DNA of 64,000 bases from Flavobacteriales bacterium (GTDB taxonomy: Bacteria; Bacteroidota; Bacteroidia; Flavobacteriales_D; Crocinitomicaceae). Position 1 is the first letter of the stretch. Each line of letters begins with the position of its first letter. The DNA lies in contig CANHHA010000001.1 in NCBI GenBank assembly GCA_947460825.1, forward strand, positions 149,572-213,571, read 5' to 3'. Shown piece after piece: positions 32,521-45,289 of this stretch. The notes under the pieces were generated by a model that ran no database searches, had not been told where the DNA came from, and was given only the letters and a program-made list of their open reading frames with translations. Position numbers and translations under genes: made by a program.

Positions 32521-32574
32521 ATGCTTTTGCTATTGAAGCTACAAAAGTAAGGAAATGTATGCATAATTGGAAGG

Positions 32575-34530
32575 TTATTCACCTACTAATCTCGGTTTAG
32601 CTAATTTCGAGTGGGTCCTACCGTAGCTAAAATAAATGATCAACCCAAGTGCCAACCAGATTGAGAAATACAACCAGTTTTCAGCTTTAATCTCACTCAT
32701 CATATACAAACAACTCAATAAGCCAAGCAATGGAATCATCGACAGATTTTTAAGGAAACTCATAATGGTGATAAAAATCGTAAACAAAATAAAAATCCAA
32801 CGCGGTATTTTATGTGCAAAGTGCTTGAACCCATAGTTATAGAAATGAGATTTCGGCAAATTCAGAAACTTCAAATCCTCTACCAAGGCTTTTGTTCCGT
32901 GAAGTTCATAATAAGCATCTACATTCCGCTTTGAAAACGTGAAGGAAGCATTCTTATCCTGAATAAGGTGATTTTTTAGGGACATAATTTGATTTGGATT
33001 CATGCCCTCGATCATTTCTGCCTTGGTTTTCAAGGACTCTTTATTCGTTATGAAATCTATCGTTTGCCGCTGAAATGCGGTAAAAAAGAATACCAATGTC
33101 CCAATAAGCAATACCGGCATAATGTATTTTCCATTCAAATAGGGAGTTCTGAATTTCCCGCGCGGAATATCCGTTCTGTGCTGCAGCATGAGCACACCGC
33201 CACACACTAGCACAAATGCAAATAAGGTACCAATGCTACAAAGATCTGTAACCATGGTTAAATTCATGAAAAGTGCAGGTACCGCAACCACAAAACCAAC
33301 TACGATGGTGGCAAAGGAAGGGGTCTTGTATTTTGGGTGAACCTTTGCAAATCGACTTGGTAACAACCCATCACGGCTCATACTCATCCAAATCCTTGGC
33401 TGTCCCATTTGAAAAACTAAAAGCACTGAAGCCATCGCAACTACTGCACTTACCGAAATAATTCCACTGAGATAGGGCAGGTTGATCTCAGTAAACACAA
33501 AGGATAATGGTTCACCTACGCGCAAGGTTTTGTAAGAGACAATACCGGTTAACACTAACGCAATGGCAATGTATAAAATCGTACAGATGATAATCGCCCA
33601 CATCATCCCGCGGGGTAAATCGCGTTGTGGATCTTCGCACTCCTCAGCGGTTGTTGATATAGCATCAAACCCAATGTAGGCAAAGAACACCGCCGATACG
33701 CCTTTCAAAACACCGCCAATCCCCTTTGGAGCAAAGGGATTCCAATTGGAAACATCGATGTAAAACACCCCCACTCCAATCACCAATAAAATAACGGCTA
33801 ATTTGATAATTACCATAGCATTCGATGCGTTTCGACTCTCTTTAATTCCTCGATAAACTAAAGCCGTAATTAAAATGATAATGAATAAAGCAGGCAAGTC
33901 TAAAATCACATGAAAGCCTAAAAACGTAGGACTTAGCTCGTAAGCACTGTAAGCGGTTTGTATTCCTTCAGGAATGTCTGTCAATGATTTCCCGGATTCC
34001 AATAAGGTCATTGCTTGCTGATGGCCTTTAAACGCTGAGAAATAATCCATTTGAGACCACAAGGGAATATGAATTCCATCAATTCCCAATCCTGAAATTT
34101 TGATGTTACTGAGCATGTCGGTGAAATAATCAGACCATGAAATAGCTACTGTAATGTTACCAATCGCATATTCCATAATCAAAGCCCAGCCTATGATCCA
34201 GGCAATAATCTCACCAAAGGCGACGTAAGAATACGTGTATGCACTACCGGAAACAGGCACAATTGATGCAAATTCAGCATAGGCAAAAGCCGCAAATCCA
34301 CAGGCAATTGCGGTGAATAAAAACAAGAAAATAACGGCAGGACCCGCCTGATAACTTGCCTCTCCGATGGTAGAAAAAATCCCTGCCCCAATAATCGCTG
34401 CTATACCAAATGCAGTTAAATCCCTTACCTTCAGGTGCTTTCCAAGCGCCCCATGTCCATCCGCTAATTGATTTGCTTCAAGTTGTTTGAGAATATCTGG
34501 TATTTGTTTTCTTCGAAATAAAGTGCGCAT
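32575..34530 (-). CDS. APC-family amino acid permease with extended loops
   Basis: LTAFGIAAIIGAGIFSTIGEASYQAGPAVIFLF; FFAYIGFDAISTTAEECEDPQRDLPRGM. Confidence 0.92.
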   Translation of the reverse strand: MRTLFRRKQIPDILKQLEANQLADGHGALGKHLKVRDLTAFGIAAIIGAGIFSTIGEASYQAGPAVIFLFLFTAIACGFAAFAYAEFASIVPVSGSAYTYSYVAFGEIIAWIIGWALIMEYAIGNITVAISWSDYFTDMLSNIKISGLGIDGIHIPLWSQMDYFSAFKGHQQAMTLLESGKSLTDIPEGIQTAYSAYELSPTFLGFHVILDLPALFIIILITALVYRGIKESRNASNAMVIIKLAVILLVIGVGVFYIDVSNWNPFAPKGIGGVLKGVSAVFFAYIGFDAISTTAEECEDPQRDLPRGMMWAIIICTILYIAIALVLTGIVSYKTLRVGEPLSFVFTEINLPYLSGIISVSAVVAMASVLLVFQMGQPRIWMSMSRDGLLPSRFAKVHPKYKTPSFATIVVGFVVAVPALFMNLTMVTDLCSIGTLFAFVLVCGGVLMLQHRTDIPRGKFRTPYLNGKYIMPVLLIGTLVFFFTAFQRQTIDFITNKESLKTKAEMIEGMNPNQIMSLKNHLIQDKNASFTFSKRNVDAYYELHGTKALVEDLKFLNLPKSHFYNYGFKHFAHKIPRWIFILFTIFITIMSFLKNLSMIPLLGLLSCLYMMSEIKAENWLYFSIWLALGLIIYFSYGRTHSKLAKPRLVGE

Positions 34531-34605
34531 AGTATGAATTGAACCCCTAAAATAGAAATATTTTTAAGATGAACCCTTTTTACCCACAAGTGTTACCTTT
34601 GTATC

Positions 34606-37377
34606 GTGTCAAGATTCATCGAAATAAAAGGGGCAGCGGCGAATAATTTAAAACAAATTGATGCGCAGATTCCACATGGAAAAATCACCGTAATTACGGG
34701 GGTTTCAGGTTCTGGAAAATCAACCCTAGCGTTCGACACGCTATATGCGGAGGGACAACGACGTTTTATTGAATCCATGTCTTCTTACGCGCGGCAATTT
34801 CTAGGTAAATTGGAAAAACCGAAGGTTGATTACATCAAAGGTCTTTCCCCTGCGATTGCTATTCAGCAGAAAGTAATTTCCTCTAACCCGAGATCTACGG
34901 TGGGAACAACTACAGAGATTTATGACTTTTTAAAATTACTCTTCGCTCGAGAAGGAAAAACCTACTCTCCCGTTTCGAATCAAGAAGTGGTAAAAGATAC
35001 GCCATCAAGCATTTTAAACGCGATTCTTTCTCCCGAAGACTCCTCCTTTGCTGTGCTTTCACCCATTAAAGTAAATCCAAAACGAAGCACTTCTGAAGAA
35101 TTGCAAATAATTGCTAATGAGGGATTTATTCGAATCTATGTAAACAAAAAGATTACTTTAATTTCAGACATCTCTGAACTCGAGCCTTGCGAAGAAATCA
35201 CCGTTGTCATTGATCGATTCAAAACCACTCAATTAACCGAGCAAGAACAAGCGCAATTAATTGACTCCATTCAAATGGCCTTTGCTAAAAACGGTGGGAC
35301 CTGCGGGATACTGAACATGGCGAACCAAGAAATTACTTGGTTCAACAACCGATTCGAACGCGACGGCATGACCTTTCAGGAACCAAGTTTGCATTTCTTT
35401 ACCTTCAACAATCCCTTCGGTGCGTGTAAAACGTGTGAAGGTTTCGGAAGTGTGTTAGGCATTGATCCGAACTTAGTAATTCCTGATCCAAACTTAAGTA
35501 TTTATGAAGGCGCCATTTATCCTTGGAAAGGTGAGGTAATGGGTGAATACCTGCAGCAATTATTGGTTCAAGCACACAAATTTGAATTCCCGGTGCACAA
35601 AGCGTATCGGTTGTTAACGAGTGCTCAGCAAGAATTACTGTGGGAAGGAAACACTTATTTTACAGGACTTCGAGCGTTTTTTAAATTCATTGAAAGTCAA
35701 ACCTATAAAATTCAATACCGTGTGATGCTTTCCCGGTATAGAGGAAAGACCCAATGCCAAGAATGTCAGGGTACGCGACTCAGAGGCGATGCTGGTTATG
35801 TTAAATTCTATGGTAAATCACTCCAAGAGGTTGTCCTTATGCCGGTGAGTAAATTGCAAGGATTTTTTGAAGAAGCACAAGCGTCCATACCAACAAACAA
35901 TGTACTTAAACGGCTACTCCCGGAAATCATTCAACGCATTCGATTCTTGAATGAAGTCGGTCTGGGCTACCTTACCCTGAATCGTTCTACCAATACCTTG
36001 TCCGGCGGAGAATCTCAACGAATTCATTTGGCAACCTCCTTAGGCTCAAGCCTTGTGGGCTCCACCTATGTGTTGGATGAGCCATCGATTGGACTTCATC
36101 CAAGAGACACTAAAAACCTAATCCGCGTATTAAATTCTTTGAAGGAAATTGGAAATACGCTCGTGATCGTGGAGCATGAAGAAGAAGTTATTAAAGCCGC
36201 AGATCACCTGATTGATATAGGTCCTTACGCCGGAGAAAACGGGGGGACCGTTGTATTTCAAGGTAATTTAAGCGCATTTAAAAAGAATAAGGGCTTGACA
36301 GCGAACTATTTTAATGGTACAACGCGTATCCAAAGTCCCAGTGTTCGCCGAAAAGCGAGTTATTCCATTACCTTAAGCAATGCCAATTTGCACAATCTTA
36401 AAGAGGTTCACATTGAAATCCCGCTTCGCCAATTGGTTTGTATATCCGGGGTGTCCGGCTCTGGAAAATCTACGCTCCTTAAAACCTTATGCTATCCGGC
36501 GATAAAGCAAGCGTTATTTGATGCTAAAAACACCTTGTACCGTGGGTGTACCTTATCCGGAGATATTAATAAAATCAAGGAGATTGAACTCATTGATCAA
36601 AATCCGATTGGAAAAAGCTCACGAAGCAATCCGATTACCTACCTTAAAATCTTTGATGAAATCCGCGACCTCTATGCACGGCAGCCTTTAGCTAAAAATC
36701 GGAACTATAAACCCGGTTTCTTTAGCTTTAACGTGGAAGGCGGACGCTGTGATGCCTGTGATGGCGAAGGACTGGTAACCATTGGCATGCAATTCATGGC
36801 GGATATTCAATTGAAATGCGATACCTGTCAAGGAACTCGATTCAAGGAAGAAACCTTGGAAATTGTATATCGCCAAAAATCTATAGCCGATTTATTGGAA
36901 ATGACCTTAGACGATCTTTCTTCTTTTTTTCATGAAAGTTCCGATAAGAAAGAAAAGCATATCGCTTCCATGATACAACCCTTGCTGGACGTAGGCTTGG
37001 GGTATTTAAGAGCTGGTCAAGCCTCCAGCACACTTTCGGGCGGTGAAGCGCAACGCATCAAACTCGCATCGTTTTTGGCGAAAGGAAACAATCAAGCTCC
37101 TACCCTCTTTTTATTTGACGAACCCTCCACTGGACTTCACTATTACGACATTGAAAAACTGTTGCAATCCTTGCAGGCTTTGATCGCAAACGGACATAGT
37201 ATCGTTGTGATTGAACACAATTTAGACATTATTAAAACCGCAGACCATGTGATCGATATTGGTCCGGAAGGTGGTGAAGGCGGTGGAAAGATTGTATTTA
37301 CAGGAACTCCGGAGGACTTGGTGAACCAAACGGACAACTATACCGGAATTGCCCTTGCAGAAAAAGGCCTGAATTAG
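34606..37377 (+). CDS. uvrA: excinuclease ABC subunit A
   Basis: Two ABC ATPase modules with GVSGSGKSTL, LSGGESQRIHLA / LSGGEAQRIKLA and two CxxC zinc modules. Confidence 0.95.
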   Translation: MSRFIEIKGAAANNLKQIDAQIPHGKITVITGVSGSGKSTLAFDTLYAEGQRRFIESMSSYARQFLGKLEKPKVDYIKGLSPAIAIQQKVISSNPRSTVGTTTEIYDFLKLLFAREGKTYSPVSNQEVVKDTPSSILNAILSPEDSSFAVLSPIKVNPKRSTSEELQIIANEGFIRIYVNKKITLISDISELEPCEEITVVIDRFKTTQLTEQEQAQLIDSIQMAFAKNGGTCGILNMANQEITWFNNRFERDGMTFQEPSLHFFTFNNPFGACKTCEGFGSVLGIDPNLVIPDPNLSIYEGAIYPWKGEVMGEYLQQLLVQAHKFEFPVHKAYRLLTSAQQELLWEGNTYFTGLRAFFKFIESQTYKIQYRVMLSRYRGKTQCQECQGTRLRGDAGYVKFYGKSLQEVVLMPVSKLQGFFEEAQASIPTNNVLKRLLPEIIQRIRFLNEVGLGYLTLNRSTNTLSGGESQRIHLATSLGSSLVGSTYVLDEPSIGLHPRDTKNLIRVLNSLKEIGNTLVIVEHEEEVIKAADHLIDIGPYAGENGGTVVFQGNLSAFKKNKGLTANYFNGTTRIQSPSVRRKASYSITLSNANLHNLKEVHIEIPLRQLVCISGVSGSGKSTLLKTLCYPAIKQALFDAKNTLYRGCTLSGDINKIKEIELIDQNPIGKSSRSNPITYLKIFDEIRDLYARQPLAKNRNYKPGFFSFNVEGGRCDACDGEGLVTIGMQFMADIQLKCDTCQGTRFKEETLEIVYRQKSIADLLEMTLDDLSSFFHESSDKKEKHIASMIQPLLDVGLGYLRAGQASSTLSGGEAQRIKLASFLAKGNNQAPTLFLFDEPSTGLHYYDIEKLLQSLQALIANGHSIVVIEHNLDIIKTADHVIDIGPEGGEGGGKIVFTGTPEDLVNQTDNYTGIALAEKGLN

Positions 37378-37381
37378 GGAA

Positions 37382-37858
37382 ATGAAAGCTAGAAACTTTG
37401 AGGAAAGAGATACAGAAGCCTGTCTGAGAATTTTTGACGGTAATTGTCCACCCTATTTTGCTACCGAAGAGCGCACTGCCTTTGAACATTGGTTAGTATG
37501 CCAAGGAAAAACGTTGAAAAACGCATACAAGAACACAAGCTTGGAAACGTATCGCGTGATTGAACATGAAGGGGGTGAACTTTTGGGATGTGGCGGCTAT
37601 TACTTGAACTTAGATCAAACGGAAGCCCGATTTGCATGGGGAATGATTCGAAGGGAACTGCAGCATCAAGGAATCGGAAGATACCTTTCAATGCAGCGCA
37701 TAGAAGAAATCAAAGTCAACTATCCGTTGGCAGAAATTACCTTAGCTACAAGTCAACACACCGTTCCGTTTTATGCCCAACTTGGGTTTGAAGTATTGGA
37801 CATCATTCCATCGGGATTCGCTCCGAAGCTAGACAAATATGAAATGAAATGGAAGTGA
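37382..37858 (+). CDS. GNAT-family N-acetyltransferase
   Basis: MIRRELQHQGIGRYLSMQRIEEI, TVPFYAQLGFEVL. Confidence 0.85.
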   Translation: MKARNFEERDTEACLRIFDGNCPPYFATEERTAFEHWLVCQGKTLKNAYKNTSLETYRVIEHEGGELLGCGGYYLNLDQTEARFAWGMIRRELQHQGIGRYLSMQRIEEIKVNYPLAEITLATSQHTVPFYAQLGFEVLDIIPSGFAPKLDKYEMKWK

Positions 37859-37884
37859 AATTGAACCGATCTTAAGTTAACCTG

Positions 37885-37892
37885 TATCTTTG
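37885..37892 (+). promoter_or_regulatory. candidate Bacteroidota -7 box TATCTTTG upstream of 37915
   Basis: Matches TAnnTTTG, 23 nt before the ATG. Confidence 0.4.
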
Positions 37893-37914
37893 GGTGAACT
37901 CAAAATAACATAAC

Positions 37915-38619
37915 ATGAAATCACAGCAATCCATCCTTGCAATCCTTTGTATTTCCCTTTTTTATTCGATTCATTATGGTCAAACGAAACCTACAGAAGA
38001 AATCCCCTACATTGAAGTCAATGGCTATGCGGAGAAGGAAGTAATTCCAAATGAAATTTACATCGGAATCACCTTACGAGAGCGGATGGAAAACAAAGAA
38101 AAGGTCACCATTGAAGCGCAAGAAAAACTACTGCGAGAAGCGCTTACTACCTTAAGCATTCCGATCTCGAACCTCTCTGTTGCTGATGCCAATGCCGACT
38201 ATGTGAAAGTGAGCTGGCAGAAACGTGATGTACTCACGAAAAAGGAATATCAATTAAAAGTTGGAAACGCCACAACCGTTGGCAAGGTATTCCAAGAATT
38301 AGAAAAAATGAAAATCCAAGATGGTTACATCGATCATGTGAGTCATTCTGCCATGGATAGCTTAAGAAAGCAAGTGCGAATTGAAGCAATCAAAGCGGCT
38401 AAAGAGAAATCAGATTATTTGCTTAATGCCATTGGACAAGAAACAGGAAAAGCATTGATTGTAAGTGAATCGGAAAACAGCTCCATAACACGACAAGACA
38501 TTGCACGCATGAAAATTAGCGGTAATGTTCTATTTGAGTCTGTAGATAAAGAAGCTGAGATTGAATTTCAGAAGATAAAGTTAAGTTATTCGATTTACAC
38601 GAAGTTTTCTATAAAATAG
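37915..38619 (+). CDS. SIMPL-domain (DUF541) protein
   Basis: Signal peptide; IEVNGYAEKEVIPNEIYIGITLRER. Confidence 0.8.
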   Translation: MKSQQSILAILCISLFYSIHYGQTKPTEEIPYIEVNGYAEKEVIPNEIYIGITLRERMENKEKVTIEAQEKLLREALTTLSIPISNLSVADANADYVKVSWQKRDVLTKKEYQLKVGNATTVGKVFQELEKMKIQDGYIDHVSHSAMDSLRKQVRIEAIKAAKEKSDYLLNAIGQETGKALIVSESENSSITRQDIARMKISGNVLFESVDKEAEIEFQKIKLSYSIYTKFSIK

Positions 38620-38623
38620 CCCG

Positions 38624-39358
38624 ATGAAATGCGTGAATTATGTGGCCAATTGCCTTGCATTCGCGTTGGTAATTCGATGTAGCCCATCACCTGAAAACAC
38701 CAAAACCACGCTGGAAAAACCAGCATTCAAGCAGCATAAAAACAGGACCACGCATCAACACGTAGCGCTCAAAAAGCAAGAACCGAATAAAGACAAGAAA
38801 CTCGCTGAAGTGCACGTTGACATCCGAAGGTACTCTACCTTATCGTATCGTCATATCGTTGGCTACGACACCTTGAATAGTCAATTATCCATCTGCAAGA
38901 ATGTGTTCACATTTTTTGTGGAGAATCCAGACGTAAGTACAATAACGCGATTCAGAAAGGACGGATTTCCTATAGAATTCTGGAGCACCAACATGTGTTC
39001 TTTTTACGGAGTTCCTTCCAACCAGGTGAAGTATTTTATCAAAAAAGCGAATAGGCTCGGATACCGACGCGTGGGCTACGATGCCGAACTTTTTAGCGAA
39101 ACAGACAGCACACGATTTATTGCTTCAAACCGATTCAATGTTCATTTTGATCGGCGCACGGCACAAGAAGACATGAACCACGTGCTTCAAGAAATTAAGG
39201 GCATTCGCCTTGAAGGCGGCAGTTTGGATTACTCCTTCTTAGTATCAGTTACATCGTATGAATTGCCAATAATTCTAGAAAAATTTAAGCAACTCAACAA
39301 TCATCGACTGGTGCGCTTTGTGGAATTTATTCCTGAAGCTTGCGGGGCGATGTATTAG
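38624..39358 (+). CDS. hypothetical protein
   Basis: Long ORF downstream of the SIMPL gene, N-terminal hydrophobic segment. Confidence 0.55.
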   Translation: MKCVNYVANCLAFALVIRCSPSPENTKTTLEKPAFKQHKNRTTHQHVALKKQEPNKDKKLAEVHVDIRRYSTLSYRHIVGYDTLNSQLSICKNVFTFFVENPDVSTITRFRKDGFPIEFWSTNMCSFYGVPSNQVKYFIKKANRLGYRRVGYDAELFSETDSTRFIASNRFNVHFDRRTAQEDMNHVLQEIKGIRLEGGSLDYSFLVSVTSYELPIILEKFKQLNNHRLVRFVEFIPEACGAMY

Positions 39359-39386
39359 TTCACTATCTTTACATAAATTATTCAAT

Positions 39387-39836
39387 ATGAAACACCTACT
39401 TCCTTTATTCGCCCTTATTGCATTAGCAACGGCATGTAAAAAGAATGAAACAAAAACTTATACCATCGGTGAAGAAGGTTTTGGAGGAATTGTCATCGAA
39501 TTGGATGAGACGAACCAGCACGGATTAGTGGTCGCCAAAACGGATCAAGTTACCTTTGCCATGCACAAAAATTGGAATGATTCTAAAGCCACTGTTGAAG
39601 CCTACACAGCAGGTGGAGAAGGCTGGAGACTTCCTACAAAAACAGAATTGGAATTGATTTACAGCACCAAAGCTTCCTTGAGTGGGTTCGATAACAGAGA
39701 TTATTGGTCTTCTACCCCCGGAACAGGTACTGCTTGGTCCAAATACTTCGGAAGCACCATGGGAGGATTTACTTCCAGTCCGTGGAAAGCCCTTTCCAAT
39801 TGCACCTTGTGCTCTAGAGGCGTAAAGGAATTTTAA
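39387..39836 (+). CDS. lipoprotein-like protein with DUF1566-like domain
   Basis: Lipobox-like LALATAC; GWRLPTKTELELIYSTK...YWSSTP. Confidence 0.7.
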   Translation: MKHLLPLFALIALATACKKNETKTYTIGEEGFGGIVIELDETNQHGLVVAKTDQVTFAMHKNWNDSKATVEAYTAGGEGWRLPTKTELELIYSTKASLSGFDNRDYWSSTPGTGTAWSKYFGSTMGGFTSSPWKALSNCTLCSRGVKEF

Positions 39837-39972
39837 GTATTACCGCATTTTCATAAATTTTTATCGCACAAAGGCCGAATTAATCGTTTAAATAAACGAA
39901 TTCGATAACCCTATAAATCAATTCGATACCTTCTTGGGTTTATTTGATAATACCTTTGACAAAATTCAATAA

Positions 39973-42288
<2,316 letters not shown>

Positions 42289-42313
42289 AAGGTTGATTTA
42301 AATAATCAAAAGA

Positions 42314-42343
42314 AAAGCCTCCTGCTCGCGGGAGGCTTTTTTC
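42314..42343. terminator. rho-independent terminator (bidirectional-looking)
   Basis: aaagcctcc-tgctcgcg-ggaggcttttttt just after katG. Confidence 0.8.
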
Positions 42344-42499
42344 ATATTAGCGTTTTACAAAAGGACTTAATCTCATCGCGTACCGAGCGGAATGCGTTCA
42401 TAAGCTCTTCTTCGGTACCCCTTGCTTTCGCAGGATCTGGGAAATTGTGATGAATGCGCTTCACCGCACCGGGAAACACAGGACATTGCTCGCTGGCGT
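42342..42499 (-). pseudogene. displaced 3' fragment of arsC
   Basis: 42355-42499 is 143/145 identical to 43861-44005 (3' end of intact arsC); encodes ..[33 protein letters not shown]. Confidence 0.9.
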
Positions 42500-42593
42500 A
42501 TTTATGCGAAGCAAAAGAAATTCCTTTAACAACAAATGTTTATGAGGTGGGCGAAGCCCGCCAATTGCGAGTAAAGTTTTAGCAGTAGTTATT

Positions 42594-43577
42594 CTATTTC
42601 TCACCCGTTTCATTGTCAAATAGTTCGTGCAATTTTTGTTGTAAAAGTTTCTTATCTGGCAGTTGCGTTTTATATTCTGAAACCATTGTCGGGGAAAGGC
42701 TTCTGCTTAATGAATATTCAACTACTTCACTGTCTTTGTCCTTGCAGAGCAACACTCCAATGCTCGGATTTTCATTTGGTTTTCTTACGTCTCTGTCCAA
42801 AGCTTCTAGATAAAAGTTAAGCTGTCCCAAGTGTTCGGGTTTAAACTTGTCGGCTTTAAGCTCAAACGCGACAAGACATTGAAGTCCACGATGGTAGAAT
42901 AGCAAGTCAAGATAAAAGTCACTGTTACCAACTGGCAGCTTATACTCTTCTCCTATAAACAAAAAGTCTTTACCAAGTTCAAGAATGAAGTTTTTCATTT
43001 GCCCTACAAGTCCATGTTGCAAGTCACTCTCACTGTGTGGATCAGGTAGATTCAGAAACTCAAATACATACCTGTCTTTAAACGTATTTGTCAGGTCGTG
43101 TTTACTTTCTCTCAACGCTGCCGAGAGTTTTGAGTTTCCAATCATTGTCCGCTCGAACAGGCTCGCAGAAATTTGTCGATCAAGTTCTCTGAAACTATAG
43201 TTATCCTGTTTAGCAAGCTTCAAATAAAACTCCCTTTCTTCAATAGTCTTACACCTTGAAAATATTGCCAAATTATGTGACCAACTAATTTCTCTCAACA
43301 GTGTTGAGAGTTTTGGAAAGTCAACGTAAGTTTCGTAAAACTGCTTCATTCTCCACATATTTTTGTCGGAGAAGCCTTTTATTTCTGGTTCTTGTTTCTG
43401 TATGAAATTAGCTAATTCTGTAACCACAGAGTCACCCCATTCTGACTGTTCTATCTTCTTGCTGATATGCTCTCCAATAGCCCAATAGAGGTTTATTAGT
43501 TCAGTGTTTACTGCTTTTATTGCATTAGTCCGAGATTGTTTTATTAGCTGAATTATGTCCGTAAATCGATTCTCCAT
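42594..43577 (-). CDS. DUF1016/YhcG-type PDDEXK nuclease-family protein
   Basis: INLYWAIGEHISKKIEQSEWGDSVVTELA; FLFIGEEYKLPVGNSDFYLDLLFYHRGLQCLVAFELKADKFKPEHLGQLNFYLEALD. Confidence 0.92.
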   Translation of the reverse strand: MENRFTDIIQLIKQSRTNAIKAVNTELINLYWAIGEHISKKIEQSEWGDSVVTELANFIQKQEPEIKGFSDKNMWRMKQFYETYVDFPKLSTLLREISWSHNLAIFSRCKTIEEREFYLKLAKQDNYSFRELDRQISASLFERTMIGNSKLSAALRESKHDLTNTFKDRYVFEFLNLPDPHSESDLQHGLVGQMKNFILELGKDFLFIGEEYKLPVGNSDFYLDLLFYHRGLQCLVAFELKADKFKPEHLGQLNFYLEALDRDVRKPNENPSIGVLLCKDKDSEVVEYSLSRSLSPTMVSEYKTQLPDKKLLQQKLHELFDNETGEK

Positions 43578-43823
43578 TCTTTAATTCTATCTATACAAAT
43601 TCATTATTTTCTTAAAGTGTTTCTCTTTTGTTTTAGTTTTCTGCCATAACAGCTAACTATTATATAACTAAAAAACTTGAAACAGGTAAATAGCTTAGCT
43701 TCATTTTATAGAGGCAAACAGTATATACTAAAATAATATTTTTAATGAAACGCAAGCCCCAACTCGTTACTTGAAATAACCTATAATTCCCACCATTTGA
43801 GAACTAGGAATGACCTTATGTTC

Positions 43824-43847
43824 GTCTTCAGTAACAGAAGACCTTTT
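43824..43847 (+). terminator. possible hairpin terminator
   Basis: gtcttc-agtaaca-gaagac followed by cttttt. Confidence 0.45.
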
Positions 43848-44246
43848 TCATATCAAGGATTTACAAAAGGACTTAATCTCATCGCGTACCGAGCGGAATG
43901 CGTTCATAAGCTCTTCTTCAGTACCCCTTGCTTTCGCCGGATCTGGGAAATTGTGATGAATGCGCTTCACCGCACCGGGAAACACAGGACATTGCTCGCT
44001 GGCGTGGTCGCACACCGTAAAAACTAAATCAAAGGGAATGTGCACGTATTCATCCACATGATTGGAGGTATGCATGGAAATGTCGATTCCATCTTCTGCC
44101 ATCACTGCAATCGCGCGCGGATTAACCCCATGCGTTTCAATACCCGCGCTATACACGGTGGCAACAGCCCCGTGAAAATGACGAAGATATCCTTCGGCCA
44201 ACTGACTTCTACAGCTATTCCCTGTACACAACACTAAAATATTCAT
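43848..44246 (-). CDS. arsC: arsenate reductase (low-molecular-weight phosphatase fold)
   Basis: [36 protein letters not shown]. Confidence 0.92.
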   Translation of the reverse strand: MNILVLCTGNSCRSQLAEGYLRHFHGAVATVYSAGIETHGVNPRAIAVMAEDGIDISMHTSNHVDEYVHIPFDLVFTVCDHASEQCPVFPGAVKRIHHNFPDPAKARGTEEELMNAFRSVRDEIKSFCKSLI

Positions 44247-45277
44247 GACTTACTAAATTTATTCTTCAATGCTAAACTGGCTTTAACCAAGAGAATTAAC
44301 GCCGGCACCTCCACTAATGGTCCGATCACCCCGGCAAAGGCTTGTCCTGAATTCAGACCAAATACACCGATGGAAACGGCAATGGCCAACTCGAAATTAT
44401 TTCCAGCAGCAGTGAACGCTACGGTGGCGGTGTCTTTGTAGGAAGAACCCAAGGCTTTGGCTACAAAAAACATGAGGAAGAACATGACCAAAAAGAATAT
44501 TACCAGCGGAAGCGCTACCCGAAGTACATCCAAAGGTAAGGTGGCAATGAGTTTTCCTTTTAAACTGAACATAACCACAATGGTAAAGAGTAAGGCCATC
44601 AAGGTAATAGGAGAAATTTTCGGGAGGAACTTATGTTGAAACCAATCTTGTCCGAATTTCGGAATTAACAGCGCCCTACTCAACATTGCTGCTGCAAATG
44701 GAATTCCTAAATAAATTCCAACCGTTTTCGCAATCTCAAGCATGCTGATGTCCATAGTTATCGCATTGAATCCGAACAGGGGAAGCATAATCTCTAGATA
44801 GAAATACGCATAGAAACTGAAGAAAAGCACCTGCAATAGGCTGTTTATCCCTACTAAGCCAGCCACCAACTCCCGATTGCCTCCGGCGAGGTCATTCCAA
44901 ACAATCACCATGGCAATGCACGGCGCCAGACCAATTACAATTAACCCCGTCAAATATTCAGGGTCTTTTGGGAGAAAGGTAATTGCCAATAAAAACATTA
45001 AAAAGGGACCCACAATCCATGTGATAAAAAGGGACGAAAACAACAAGCGTTTATTACTCAAAGTAGCAGGAACTTTCGCGAAATCCACCTTGGTTAAGGG
45101 GGGATACATCATAAGGATGAGCCCAATGGCCAGGGGAACATTCGTAGTACCGATGGCAACATTCGACAATAACCCTTCTACATTGGGAATTATATTTCCA
45201 AGTAGGACCCCCACTCCCATGGCTAAAAAAATCCAAAGGGTTAAAAAGCGATCCAAGAATTTAAGGCGTGTATTCAT
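44243..45277 (-). CDS. arsB: ACR3-family arsenite efflux transporter
   Basis: Ten-TM-type protein; LVIGLAPCIAMVIVWNDLAGGN, FTAAGNNFELAIAVSIGVFGLNSGQAFAGVIGPLVEVPALI. Confidence 0.93.
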   Translation of the reverse strand: MNTRLKFLDRFLTLWIFLAMGVGVLLGNIIPNVEGLLSNVAIGTTNVPLAIGLILMMYPPLTKVDFAKVPATLSNKRLLFSSLFITWIVGPFLMFLLAITFLPKDPEYLTGLIVIGLAPCIAMVIVWNDLAGGNRELVAGLVGINSLLQVLFFSFYAYFYLEIMLPLFGFNAITMDISMLEIAKTVGIYLGIPFAAAMLSRALLIPKFGQDWFQHKFLPKISPITLMALLFTIVVMFSLKGKLIATLPLDVLRVALPLVIFFLVMFFLMFFVAKALGSSYKDTATVAFTAAGNNFELAIAVSIGVFGLNSGQAFAGVIGPLVEVPALILLVKASLALKNKFSKS

Positions 45278-45289
45278 AAAACCAAGGAA

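Noticed and set aside
42594-43577. DUF1016 nuclease as part of a restriction-modification system
   Set aside because: No methylase, specificity or helicase gene adjacent; it stands alone between the arsC duplications.
43646-43663. ataacagctaactattat as an integron attC-like half site next to the DUF1016 gene
   Set aside because: Only a weak core-like similarity, no matching partner site at proper distance and no integron integrase in the window.
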